Part shown: positions 8,085-15,747 of the stretch, piece after piece
Position numbering within the stretch: the first letter of the stretch is position 1
How the letters are laid out: every line of letters begins with the position of its first letter
From: Pseudomonas sp. MIACH
GTDB lineage: Bacteria; Pseudomonadota; Gammaproteobacteria; Pseudomonadales; Pseudomonadaceae
NCBI RefSeq assembly: GCF_001269925.1
Contig: NZ_LHVO01000061.1
Span: 87,273-151,272 of the forward strand
DNA: 64,000 nucleotides
Reading direction: 5' to 3'
Notes under the pieces: generated by a model
What the model saw: the letters and a program-made list of their open reading frames with translations, nothing else
The model's database searches: none
What the model was told of the DNA's origin: nothing
Program-made: the position numbers and the translations under genes

Positions 8085-9893
8085 ATGAGTGACGCACCGC
8101 CCAAAGCGGACCAGGAATCCAGCCTGAAAATTTATCTCCGGCTGCTGGGCTATGTGAAACCGTACCTCGGCATGTTCCTGCTGAGTATCGTGGGCTTCGT
8201 GATCTTCGCTTCGACCCAGCCAATGCTCGCGGGGATTCTCAAGTACTTCGTGGATGGCTTGAGCAACCCCGATGTGGTGTTCCTGCCCAAGATCCCGTTA
8301 TTCAAGGACCTGAAGTTGCTGATGGCCGTGCCGCTGCTGATCATCCTGATCGCCGCGTGGCAGGGCCTGGGCTCTTTCCTGGGCAACTACTACCTGGCCA
8401 AGGTTTCCCTGGGGCTGGTACACGACCTGCGGGTCCAGTTGTTCAACAAACTGTTGGTGTTGCCTAACCGCTATTTCGATACCCATAACTCCGGGCACCT
8501 GATTTCCCGTATCACCTTCAACGTGACCATGGTGACCGGTGCGGCCACGGATGCAATCAAGGTGGTGATCCGCGAAGGCCTGACGGTGGTGTTCCTGTTC
8601 GGCTACCTGCTGTGGATGAACTGGAAACTGACCCTGGTGATGCTGGCAATCCTGCCGCTGATCGCCATCATGGTCGGCAGCACCAGCAAGAAATTCCGCA
8701 AGCAGAGCAAGAAGATCCAGGTTGCAATGGGCGACGTGACCCACGTCGCCTCCGAGACCATCCAGGGCTACCGCGTAGTGCGCAGCTTTGGTGGCGAAGG
8801 CTACGAAGAGCGCCGCTTTGCCGCTGCCAGCCAGGGCAACACCGACAAGCAACTGCGTATGAACAAGACCGGCGCGGTCTACACGCCGATGCTGCAGTTG
8901 GTCATCTACACGGCCATGGCCGCGTTGATGTTTCTGGTGCTGCTGCTGCGCGGTGAAGCCACGGCAGGTGACCTGGTGGCCTACATTACTGCGGCGGGCC
9001 TGCTGCCCAAGCCGATTCGCCAACTGTCGGAAGTCAGCTCGACGATCCAGAAAGGCGTAGCCGGTGCCGAGAGCATCTTCGAACAGCTGGATGAAGAGCC
9101 CGAAGTCGACAGCGGCACTGTGGAGCGTGATCGCGTCAGCGGTCGCCTGGACGTACGCAACCTGAGCTTCACCTACCCAGGCGCGGAGCGTGAGGTGCTC
9201 AAGAACATCAGCTTCAGCGCAGCGCCTGGGCAGATGATCGCCCTGGTCGGGCGTTCGGGCAGCGGCAAGTCAACCCTGGCCAGCCTGATCCCGCGTTTCT
9301 ACCATCACGAAACCGGGGAAATCCTGCTGGACGAAGTCGAGATCGAAGACTATCGCTTGCGTAACCTGCGTCGGCACGTGGCCCAGGTGACCCAGCATGT
9401 GACCTTGTTCAACGACACCGTGGCCAACAACATCGCCTACGGTGACCTGGCCGATGCGCCGCGTGCCGACATCGAGAAAGCTGCCGCTGACGCCTACGCC
9501 ATGGACTTCATTTCCGAGCTGCCAAAAGGCCTGGACACCGAAGTCGGTGAAAACGGCGTGCTGCTTTCCGGTGGTCAACGTCAGCGCCTGGCAATCGCCC
9601 GGGCCCTGCTGAAAAATGCCCCGCTGCTGATCCTCGATGAGGCGACTTCGGCCCTGGATACCGAATCCGAGCGGCACATCCAGGCCGCACTGGACAAGGT
9701 CATGAAAGGCCGTACCACCCTGGTGATTGCGCACCGCTTGTCCACCATCGAGAAAGCCGACCTGATTCTGGTGATGGACCACGGTGAAATTGTCGAGCGT
9801 GGTACGCATGTCGAGCTGCTGGCCAAGGGCGGCTATTACTCGCGCCTGCACGCCATGGGGCTGGACGAGCCGGTGGCGAACAACATCACCTGA
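8085..9893 (+). CDS. msbA: Lipid A-core flippase, ABC half transporter
   Basis: A 602-residue fused membrane/ATPase half transporter. Six transmembrane helices lie in the first ~330 residues. The ATPase domain shows Walker A GRSGSGKST near residues 389-397, the ABC signature LSGGQRQRLAIARALL near 491-506, Walker B LLILDEATSALD near 512-523 and the H-loop IAHRLST near 546-552. Homodimers flip core-lipid A from the inner to the outer leaflet of the inner membrane. Length and all motifs fit MsbA, and waaL directly upstream and hldE downstream are the usual pseudomonad neighbours. Unusually, a sulfotransferase/APS kinase pair lies between msbA and hldE here. Confidence 0.95.
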   Translation: MSDAPPKADQESSLKIYLRLLGYVKPYLGMFLLSIVGFVIFASTQPMLAGILKYFVDGLSNPDVVFLPKIPLFKDLKLLMAVPLLIILIAAWQGLGSFLGNYYLAKVSLGLVHDLRVQLFNKLLVLPNRYFDTHNSGHLISRITFNVTMVTGAATDAIKVVIREGLTVVFLFGYLLWMNWKLTLVMLAILPLIAIMVGSTSKKFRKQSKKIQVAMGDVTHVASETIQGYRVVRSFGGEGYEERRFAAASQGNTDKQLRMNKTGAVYTPMLQLVIYTAMAALMFLVLLLRGEATAGDLVAYITAAGLLPKPIRQLSEVSSTIQKGVAGAESIFEQLDEEPEVDSGTVERDRVSGRLDVRNLSFTYPGAEREVLKNISFSAAPGQMIALVGRSGSGKSTLASLIPRFYHHETGEILLDEVEIEDYRLRNLRRHVAQVTQHVTLFNDTVANNIAYGDLADAPRADIEKAAADAYAMDFISELPKGLDTEVGENGVLLSGGQRQRLAIARALLKNAPLLILDEATSALDTESERHIQAALDKVMKGRTTLVIAHRLSTIEKADLILVMDHGEIVERGTHVELLAKGGYYSRLHAMGLDEPVANNIT

Positions 9894-9898
9894 TGCGC

Positions 9899-9919
9899 CG
9901 GGGCGTGCAATGCGCCCCG
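9899..9919 (+). terminator. Hairpin after msbA
   Basis: A 7-bp GC stem (CGGGGCG / CGCCCCG) with a short loop lies five bases past the msbA stop. It is followed by GATTTG rather than a full T run, so it is at best a weak intrinsic terminator separating waaL-msbA from the sulfotransferase gene. Confidence 0.45.
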
Positions 9920-10045
9920 TGATTTGTATCGAGCCGCTTACACCCTTGACCAAAGCCAAATAATCCAGCGCCTGTCGTTTGTTATGTTGGCCTTCTCGAT
10001 TCGAATGACGAACGAGAGGGCTAACCTTCTTGCGTGGGTATTGGA

Positions 10046-10750
10046 ATGTTGCAACGTCTACTGTGGAAGCTGCTTCCCAAGCACCAGAGGGTGTTTCTGC
10101 TGGGGCGTTTGTCGGTGGTGGATCGCCAGGCGGTGAACAAGTCCCTGTCTGGGGTGGCAACGCTTAACCCGGCCTTCGAGCGACACCAGTGCATATTCAT
10201 CCATGTGCCCAAATGCGCCGGCAGCAGCGTGTGCTCGGCACTGCTCGATGGGCGCTGGCCCGGGCACTTGCCGTATTACTGGTATGAGCAGCAATTTCCC
10301 CAACACTGCGAGCGCAGCTTCAAATTTGCTTTCGTACGCGACCCTCTGGAGCGCGCTTACTCGGCTTATACCTACTTGCGCGGCAACCATATGGGCGCTC
10401 GCGACCTGCAAGCCCAGTCGCTGGTTTCCAGCTACCGCGACTTCGACCATTTCGTCGCCGGCTGGCTGCACCCGGACAACCTGCGGCGGCAATTGCACTT
10501 TGCTCCCCAGACCGACTTCCTGGTCGATCACATGGGCCAAATGGCCATGGACTTTCTCGGGCGCCAGGAGTCTTTGCAGCAAGACTTCCAGCACCTGTGC
10601 GAACGCCTCGGCGTGGACTCATCCCTGCCACATCTGAATGTTTCACTGGGCCGTCGCAACGAGCCGGTCAGGGACTTTTGCTCCTCGCGCACGCGGCGTC
10701 TGGTCCGGCGTGCCTATCAACGTGACTACGAGGTATTGGGCTATGAATAG
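10046..10750 (+). CDS. PAPS-dependent sulfotransferase (family 2 type)
   Basis: A 234-residue soluble protein. ATG at 10046 follows GGGTATTGGA; a GTG four codons upstream is the alternative. The 5'-phosphosulfate loop is plain, FIHVPKCAGSS at residues 51-61 (PKxxGSS pattern), and the 3'-phosphate binding segment is FAFVRDPLERAYSAY at about 96-110. These are the two PAPS contacts of the carbohydrate-sulfotransferase superfamily (Sulfotransfer_2 type). There is no signal peptide or membrane helix, so it should act in the cytoplasm. The stop overlaps the start of the APS kinase by eight bases, so donor synthesis and transfer are co-translated. Placed between msbA and hldE, the most likely acceptor is an LPS core or O-unit sugar; this is inference, and the acceptor could equally be another glycolipid. 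Confidence 0.82.
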   Translation: MLQRLLWKLLPKHQRVFLLGRLSVVDRQAVNKSLSGVATLNPAFERHQCIFIHVPKCAGSSVCSALLDGRWPGHLPYYWYEQQFPQHCERSFKFAFVRDPLERAYSAYTYLRGNHMGARDLQAQSLVSSYRDFDHFVAGWLHPDNLRRQLHFAPQTDFLVDHMGQMAMDFLGRQESLQQDFQHLCERLGVDSSLPHLNVSLGRRNEPVRDFCSSRTRRLVRRAYQRDYEVLGYE

Positions 10751-11351
10751 CCAGTTGCTCGCCGGCGGTTGCACCGCCATCCGTCCCTTTGCACTGTCGT
10801 TGTCGGTGGCCGCACGGGCGGCGCTCAAGCACCAGCAGCCGTGCTGTCTATGGCTGACGGGGCTGTCCGGGTCCGGCAAGTCGACCCTGGCCAACGCCCT
10901 GGAAGTGCAGCTCAACGAGCAGGGGCGGCACACCTACGTGCTCGATGGCGATAATCTGCGCGCGGGCCTGTGCAATGACCTGGGTATGGGTGATGCGGCG
11001 CGCAAGGAAAATATCCGGCGTATTGGCGAAGTGGCGCGGCTGATGGTGGACGCGGGCCTGATCGTCATTGTTTCGGCGATCTCGCCGTTCAGCGTCGACC
11101 GGGCGACCGCCAGGGCTCTGTTTGGGCCAGAGCAATTCTTTGAGATTTACGTCAGCACACCCTTTGACGTGTGTGCCCGGCGTGATCCCAAGGGCTTGTA
11201 CCGCGCGGCACTGGACGGGCGCATCAAGTCCTTCACCGGACTGGACAGCCCCTATGAGGCACCGTTTGCGGCTGACTGCGAAATCAACACCGACGAGGTC
11301 GAGCTGGACGCCGCGGTTGAGCATATCCTGGCGGTTCTGTTTAAAAAGTGA
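10743..11351 (+). CDS. cysC: Adenylyl-sulfate (APS) kinase, stand-alone
   Basis: A 202-residue enzyme making PAPS from APS and ATP. The ATG at 10743 lies inside the sulfotransferase 3' end. Walker A is GLSGSGKST at residues 40-48; DGDNLRAGLCNDLG follows at about 73-86; the APS-site segment IVSAISPF and the late motif DPKGLYRAALDG...FTGLDSPYEAP match CysC. Pseudomonads usually carry APS kinase fused to the ATP sulfurylase large subunit (CysNC) for sulfur assimilation, so a separate copy coupled to a sulfotransferase points to a dedicated PAPS supply. No ATP sulfurylase gene (cysD/cysN) is in the window, so APS must come from elsewhere in the genome. Confidence 0.92.
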   Translation: MNSQLLAGGCTAIRPFALSLSVAARAALKHQQPCCLWLTGLSGSGKSTLANALEVQLNEQGRHTYVLDGDNLRAGLCNDLGMGDAARKENIRRIGEVARLMVDAGLIVIVSAISPFSVDRATARALFGPEQFFEIYVSTPFDVCARRDPKGLYRAALDGRIKSFTGLDSPYEAPFAADCEINTDEVELDAAVEHILAVLFKK

Positions 11352-11411
11352 GCAGTTTTCCCGGCTGATGCATCGCGGATAAAGCTCTGGAACTAGGCGG
11401 CGCTCACCCTG

Positions 11412-11420
11412 TGCTAATAT
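11412..11420 (+). promoter_or_regulatory. Candidate extended -10 promoter of hldE
   Basis: TGCTAATAT at 11412-11420 is an extended -10 (TGnTAATAT), 34 bases before the hldE ATG. No good -35 is visible at the usual distance, which is compatible with an extended -10 promoter. This would let hldE be transcribed apart from the sulfotransferase/cysC pair. Confidence 0.4.
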
Positions 11421-11454
11421 CGCGCCCCTGTTCATTTTGTATGTGGGTTGCTCC

Positions 11455-12879
11455 ATGAAGTTGTCCATGCCGCGATTCGATCAAGCCCCTGTCTTGGTGG
11501 TCGGCGATGTCATGCTCGACCGTTACTGGCATGGCGGTACCTCACGGATTTCCCCTGAGGCGCCGGTACCGGTAGTCAAGGTCGAGCAAATCGAAGACCG
11601 TCCAGGTGGCGCTGCCAACGTTGCCCTCAATATTGCCGCCCTCGGCGCCCCGGCCTCCCTGGTGGGTGTGACCGGCGACGACGAAGCCGCCGACAGCCTG
11701 TCCAACAGCCTGCGCGGTGCCGGCGTGCGTGCGTTGTTCCAGCGCATTGCCCACCAGCCGACCATCGTCAAGCTGCGGGTCATGAGCCGTCACCAGCAAT
11801 TGCTGCGTATCGATTTTGAAGAACCCTTCGCCACCGACGCTTTGGCCCTCAGTGGCCAGGTCGACGAACTGCTCGAAGGTGTCAAGGTGCTGGTGTTGTC
11901 CGACTACGGCAAAGGCGCCCTGAAGAACCACCAGGAACTGATCCAGGCCGCCAAGGCGCGGAACATCCCGGTATTGGCCGATCCCAAGGGCAAGGACTTC
12001 TCGATTTATCGCGGAGCCAGCCTGATCACGCCTAACCTCAGCGAGTTCGAAGCCATCGTTGGCGGCTGCGCCGATGAGCACGAACTGGTGACCAAGGGCG
12101 CGGCGCTCATGGCCGACCTCGACCTGGGCGCCTTGCTGGTGACCCGTGGTGAGCACGGTATGACCCTGCTGCGTCCGGATCACCCGGCGATGCACCTGCC
12201 GGCACGTGCCCGTGAAGTGTTCGACGTGACCGGCGCCGGTGACACGGTGATTTCCACCCTGGCCGCCTCCATTGCGGCTGGCGAAGAGCTGCCCCACGCG
12301 GTAGCCCTGGCCAACCTGGCGGCGGGCATCGTGGTCGGCAAGCTGGGTACCGCTGCTATCAGCGCCCCTGAGCTGCGCCGGGCGATCCAGCGCTCCGAAG
12401 GTTCCGAGCGTGGGGTGCTGAGCATCGAACAATTGCTGCTGGCGATTGACGATGCCCGTGCTCACAACGAAAGCATCGTGTTTACCAATGGTTGCTTCGA
12501 CATCCTGCATGCCGGTCATGTGACTTACCTGGAGCAGGCTCGTGCCCAGGGCGATCGCCTGATCGTCGCGGTCAACGATGATGCTTCGGTCAGCCGCCTG
12601 AAAGGCCCTGGCCGTCCGATCAACAGCGTCGACCGACGCATGGCGGTATTGGCTGGGTTGGGCGCGGTGGACTGGGTGATCAGCTTCCCTGAAGCGACCC
12701 CGGAAAACCTGCTGGCCCAGGTCAAGCCGGACGTGCTGGTCAAGGGCGGCGACTACTCCGTCGACCAAGTGGTCGGCGCCGAGATCGTCAGCGCCTACGG
12801 CGGCAAGGTCAAAGTGCTGGGCCTGGTTGAAAACAGCTCGACCACCGCCATCGTCGATAAGATTCGCAATAATGAGTAA
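11455..12879 (+). CDS. hldE: Bifunctional heptose 7-phosphate kinase / heptose 1-phosphate adenylyltransferase
   Basis: A 474-residue fusion, the normal HldE length, starting at ATG 11455 (MKLSMPRFDQ). The N-terminal ribokinase-type domain (to about 320) shows GGAANVALNIAALG and the PfkB signature with DVTGAGDTVIST near 261-272, which phosphorylates D-glycero-D-manno-heptose 7-phosphate at O1. The C-terminal nucleotidyltransferase domain starts at about 343 with FTNGCFDILHAGH (HxGH motif) and makes ADP-heptose. ADP-heptose is the inner-core heptose donor, so the gene belongs to the LPS cluster. It overlaps the epimerase gene by eight bases. Confidence 0.96.
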   Translation: MKLSMPRFDQAPVLVVGDVMLDRYWHGGTSRISPEAPVPVVKVEQIEDRPGGAANVALNIAALGAPASLVGVTGDDEAADSLSNSLRGAGVRALFQRIAHQPTIVKLRVMSRHQQLLRIDFEEPFATDALALSGQVDELLEGVKVLVLSDYGKGALKNHQELIQAAKARNIPVLADPKGKDFSIYRGASLITPNLSEFEAIVGGCADEHELVTKGAALMADLDLGALLVTRGEHGMTLLRPDHPAMHLPARAREVFDVTGAGDTVISTLAASIAAGEELPHAVALANLAAGIVVGKLGTAAISAPELRRAIQRSEGSERGVLSIEQLLLAIDDARAHNESIVFTNGCFDILHAGHVTYLEQARAQGDRLIVAVNDDASVSRLKGPGRPINSVDRRMAVLAGLGAVDWVISFPEATPENLLAQVKPDVLVKGGDYSVDQVVGAEIVSAYGGKVKVLGLVENSSTTAIVDKIRNNE

Positions 12880-13807
12880 GGCTCAAAAGTGGGTCTTGAT
12901 CACGGGGGGCGCGGGCTTTATTGGCTCGCACCTGGTCGATGCGCTGCTTGCCAAGGGCTACGCGGTACGGGTGCTGGATAACCTGTCCACGGGTAAGCGC
13001 AGCAACCTGCCGTTGGACAATCCTCGTGTCGAACTGCTTGAAGGCGATGTTGCCGATGCGCAACTGGTAGCGCGTGCCGCCATGGGCGCTGCGGCAGTCG
13101 TGCATCTGGCGGCGGTGGCTTCCGTGCAGGCCTCGGTGGATGATCCGGTCAGCACGCACCAGAGCAACTTCGTCGGTACGCTGAACGTCTGCGAAGCGAT
13201 GCGCCAGGCGGGCGTCAAGCGTGTGGTGTTCGCGTCCAGCGCTGCGGTGTATGGCAACAACGGCGAAGGCGCTTCGATTGACGAAGAGACCACCAAGGCG
13301 CCGTTGACGCCCTATGCGTCCGACAAGTTGGCCGGTGAGCATTACTTCGACTTCTACCGTCGCCAGCATGGCCTGGAACCGGTGATCTTCCGCTTCTTCA
13401 ATATCTTCGGGCCGCGCCAGGATCCTTCCTCGCCGTACTCCGGGGTGATCAGTATCTTCTGCGAGCGTGCACAGCAGGGTGTGCCGATTGCCGTGTTCGG
13501 CGATGGCGAGCAAACCCGTGATTTCATGTACGTGGAAGACCTGGTGGATGTGCTGGTGCAGGCCATCGAAGCCCCGCAAGCACCGTTGGGTGCGATCAAC
13601 GTGGGCTGGAATCGCACCACTACCCTCAAGCAGGTGCTGCAGGCGCTGGAAGAGGCAGTCGGGTCGTTGCCTGCCGTGACGTACGGGCCGGCGCGGTCAG
13701 GAGACATTCGGCATTCGCGGGCGAATAACCAGCGGTTGTTGGCCAGTTTCAAACTGCCTGAGCCTACTCCGTTGAAGGTGGGCCTGGCGCGGTTGCTCAA
13801 GGGCTGA
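12872..13807 (+). CDS. NAD-dependent nucleotide-sugar epimerase/dehydratase (SDR)
   Basis: A 311-residue extended short-chain dehydrogenase. ATG at 12872 sits within the last codons of hldE, so the two are translationally coupled. The NAD-binding motif GGAGFIGSHL is at residues 11-20, the catalytic Ser is in VFASSAAVYG (about 117-126), and the Tyr/Lys pair is in PYASDK near 147-152. The RFFNIFGPRQ segment and the C-terminal half are those of UDP-glucose/UDP-GlcNAc 4-epimerase-like enzymes. After HldE one might expect HldD (ADP-heptose 6-epimerase), but the sequence reads as GalE/WbpP type rather than HldD; the substrate remains open. It likely supplies an LPS or O-antigen sugar. Confidence 0.8.
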   Translation: MSKAQKWVLITGGAGFIGSHLVDALLAKGYAVRVLDNLSTGKRSNLPLDNPRVELLEGDVADAQLVARAAMGAAAVVHLAAVASVQASVDDPVSTHQSNFVGTLNVCEAMRQAGVKRVVFASSAAVYGNNGEGASIDEETTKAPLTPYASDKLAGEHYFDFYRRQHGLEPVIFRFFNIFGPRQDPSSPYSGVISIFCERAQQGVPIAVFGDGEQTRDFMYVEDLVDVLVQAIEAPQAPLGAINVGWNRTTTLKQVLQALEEAVGSLPAVTYGPARSGDIRHSRANNQRLLASFKLPEPTPLKVGLARLLKG

Positions 13808-13817
13808 CTGTTCACCT

Positions 13818-13915
13818 GTAGGAGCGAGCTTGCTCGCGAAGTTCGTCAACGATAACGCGGGTATCCTGATTAAAAGCGGCGCCCTTGCGTTTTTCGCGAG
13901 CAAGCTCGCTCCTAC
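13818..13915. repeat. REP doublet (REPIN/BIME), copy A
   Basis: Two perfect inverted 23-base REP arms, 13818-13840 (GTAGGAGCGAGCTTGCTCGC core) and 13893-13915, flank a 52-base spacer. The whole unit is repeated in opposite orientation at 34810-34907, including much of the spacer. It fills the gap between the epimerase gene and the convergent Nudix-like gene. Confidence 0.92.
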
Positions 13916-13933
13916 CGTTATCGATGCCAGCCC

Positions 13934-14893
13934 TCAGCGGCTGGCTTTTTTCTTCGGCACGATCTTGCGCAGCATGCGTTGCGCCAGGCGTTTGAGTTTC
14001 GACTCTTTCTCAGGCTCCGCCAGGCCTTGCTGCCGGACCCAATCCTTCCAGCGAATGCGCTCATCGCGCACCAGCCAGCCTTCCTGCTGGGCGAAGCTTT
14101 CTGCCAGGTAGAGGCCGCGGGTGCTGGCTGGGTACAGTTGGTCCTTCTTGACCGTGTACAACTCGGCGAGCGGCTGGCCGTCTTTCAATGGCATCAGGTA
14201 CAGGTCCGGACGCTGGCGGTCCAGGCGTGCCACCAGTTGGTCGCCTTCCAAGCGCTCGTCCACATGGAACAGGCTCAGGGATTTGGCTTCCTTCGGGACT
14301 TCCAGGCGCAGGTCATAAATCAGTTGCAGCGACGCGGTGGGTACATGCACATAGGCCCGTGGGCGCTCGATCAGTTGGGTGGTCGCGCAACGTACCGGGC
14401 GTGCGGCGCCAGACAAAGGGCTCAAGCGAAACGGCAAGGCTTCGCGGTAATGCAGCGCGGCGGAGTAGGGGGCCGGCAGCCACGTGTCGTTGAAGCGCCC
14501 GCCGAGCCAGCCTTCCGGGGTCTCCAGCAGGCATTCCTCGGCAATCTCCTGGATGGCGGTGTGCAGCGGCAGGTTCAGTTCGTGGGCGGGGACGTAGCCG
14601 GAGATCAGCTTGAGCACAACGTCGCCACGGTCCTGGCGACGTTGGCGCACCAGTACCCAGTAATCCTTATTTTGCCAATGCAGGGTCAGGCGCACCGACA
14701 CGCCGAGGTTCGCCAGCTCCAGGGCGAAGCGTTCGGCATCCGGGACTTCTACCGGTTTGCGGCGCTGCAAGGTCTGGGCGAAGTTGAGCGGCATGCCCAC
14801 GCTCTGGTAGCTCAGGCCTTCGGGGGTGGCTTCGACGTGCAGCGGCAGTGTTTTGAAGTTGCTGGGGTTTTTTCTTATGAGCGTTCGCGGCAT
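13934..14893 (-). CDS. Uncharacterised protein with a Nudix-box-like segment
   Basis: A 319-residue protein read from the ATG at 14893, preceded by AAGGAG at ideal spacing. I do not recognise an assigned function. Residues 79-121 read like a Nudix fold: WVLVRQRRQDRGD, then GYVPAHE (99-105) and QEIAEEC (115-121), close to the GX5EX7REUXEE Nudix box but with two extra residues between the halves and Gln for Arg. The C-terminus is strongly basic (KLKRLAQRMLRKIVPKKK). It is the last gene of a leftward operon with the aldo/keto reductase (41 bases upstream) and the FAD oxidoreductase. The same trio sits near waaA in P. aeruginosa as I recall (PA4993-PA4991). It may hydrolyse or bind a nucleotide-linked compound; this is inference. 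Confidence 0.7.
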   Translation of the reverse strand: MPRTLIRKNPSNFKTLPLHVEATPEGLSYQSVGMPLNFAQTLQRRKPVEVPDAERFALELANLGVSVRLTLHWQNKDYWVLVRQRRQDRGDVVLKLISGYVPAHELNLPLHTAIQEIAEECLLETPEGWLGGRFNDTWLPAPYSAALHYREALPFRLSPLSGAARPVRCATTQLIERPRAYVHVPTASLQLIYDLRLEVPKEAKSLSLFHVDERLEGDQLVARLDRQRPDLYLMPLKDGQPLAELYTVKKDQLYPASTRGLYLAESFAQQEGWLVRDERIRWKDWVRQQGLAEPEKESKLKRLAQRMLRKIVPKKKASR

Positions 14894-14934
14894 GTCGGCT
14901 CCTTCTTGCGACGGGGTCGGCCGCGTCGGCGGCA

Positions 14935-15747
14935 TCAGAGTTGACGAATGACTTGGGCAGCGGTCGCCACGTTATGGGCCAGGTGCAGCGGATTAATGGT
15001 CCCGACAATAGCACTGGCGACACCCGTTTGCGCAAACAACAACGTGAAACTGGCGCGAATTGGATCCATTCCAGGCTCCAGGCACACGTGGCCGCTGGCC
15101 AGGGCCTTTTTCACCAGGATCCCCTTGCCATGGGCCGCTGCATAATCAATGACGGCTTTCTCGGTCTGTTCGTTCAGATTGTAGGTGACCATCGCGCAAT
15201 CACCTTGTTCCAGAGCCTTCACGCCGCCTTCGACGGTTTTGCCGGAGAAGCCGAAGCCGCGAATCTTGCCCTCTTGCTTCAACTGCGCCAGGGTCTGGTA
15301 CACCTCGCAATCGTTGAGGATATGCAGGTCGTTGCCATCGGAGTGCACCAGTACCAGATCGATAAAATCCGTTTCAAGTCGTTTCAAGCTGCGCTCGATC
15401 GACATCCGGGTATGGGCCGCGCTGAAATCGTGATGGGACAGGCCCTCTTCGAACTCTTCGCCGACCTTGCTGACGATCACCCAATCCTTGCGCTGGCCGC
15501 GCAACAGCGGCCCCAGGCGTTCTTCGCTGCGTCCGTAGGCGGGCGCGGTATCGATCAGGTTGATGCCCAGCTGGCGGGCCTGGCGCAACAGCATCCGCGC
15601 TTCGTCATCATCGGGAATGGTGAAACCGCTGGGGTACTTCACGCCCTGGTCACGGCCGAGCTTGACGGTACCCAGGCCGAGTGGCGACACCAGCAGGCCG
15701 GTGCTGCCCAAGGGGCGGTGCAGGTCGTGCAAGGTCGGCAGGCTCAT
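14935..15747 (-). CDS. Aldo/keto reductase
   Basis: A 270-residue (beta/alpha)8 NADPH-dependent oxidoreductase. The start is the ATG at 15747, overlapping the FAD oxidoreductase stop by ATGA; the long in-frame extension upstream lies over that gene in another frame and is not used. Early GSTGLLVSPLGLGTVKLG and the active-site tetrad are visible: NLIDTAPAYGRSEERLG (Asp and Tyr), WVIVSKVGEEF (Lys) and DLVLVHSDGND (His). Near the C-terminus IVGTINPLHL marks the cofactor site. Substrate is unknown. It is co-expressed with the flanking FAD oxidoreductase and Nudix-like genes. Confidence 0.88.
   Translation of the reverse strand: MSLPTLHDLHRPLGSTGLLVSPLGLGTVKLGRDQGVKYPSGFTIPDDDEARMLLRQARQLGINLIDTAPAYGRSEERLGPLLRGQRKDWVIVSKVGEEFEEGLSHHDFSAAHTRMSIERSLKRLETDFIDLVLVHSDGNDLHILNDCEVYQTLAQLKQEGKIRGFGFSGKTVEGGVKALEQGDCAMVTYNLNEQTEKAVIDYAAAHGKGILVKKALASGHVCLEPGMDPIRASFTLLFAQTGVASAIVGTINPLHLAHNVATAAQVIRQL

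Noticed and set aside
12872..13807. Assignment of the gene after hldE as hldD
   Set aside because: The sequence reads as a UDP-sugar 4-epimerase-like SDR rather than an ADP-heptose 6-epimerase, so the symbol was not used.
13830..14111. A 93-codon frame starting in the REP doublet
   Set aside because: The first part only translates the REP unit and the rest is antisense to the Nudix-like gene.
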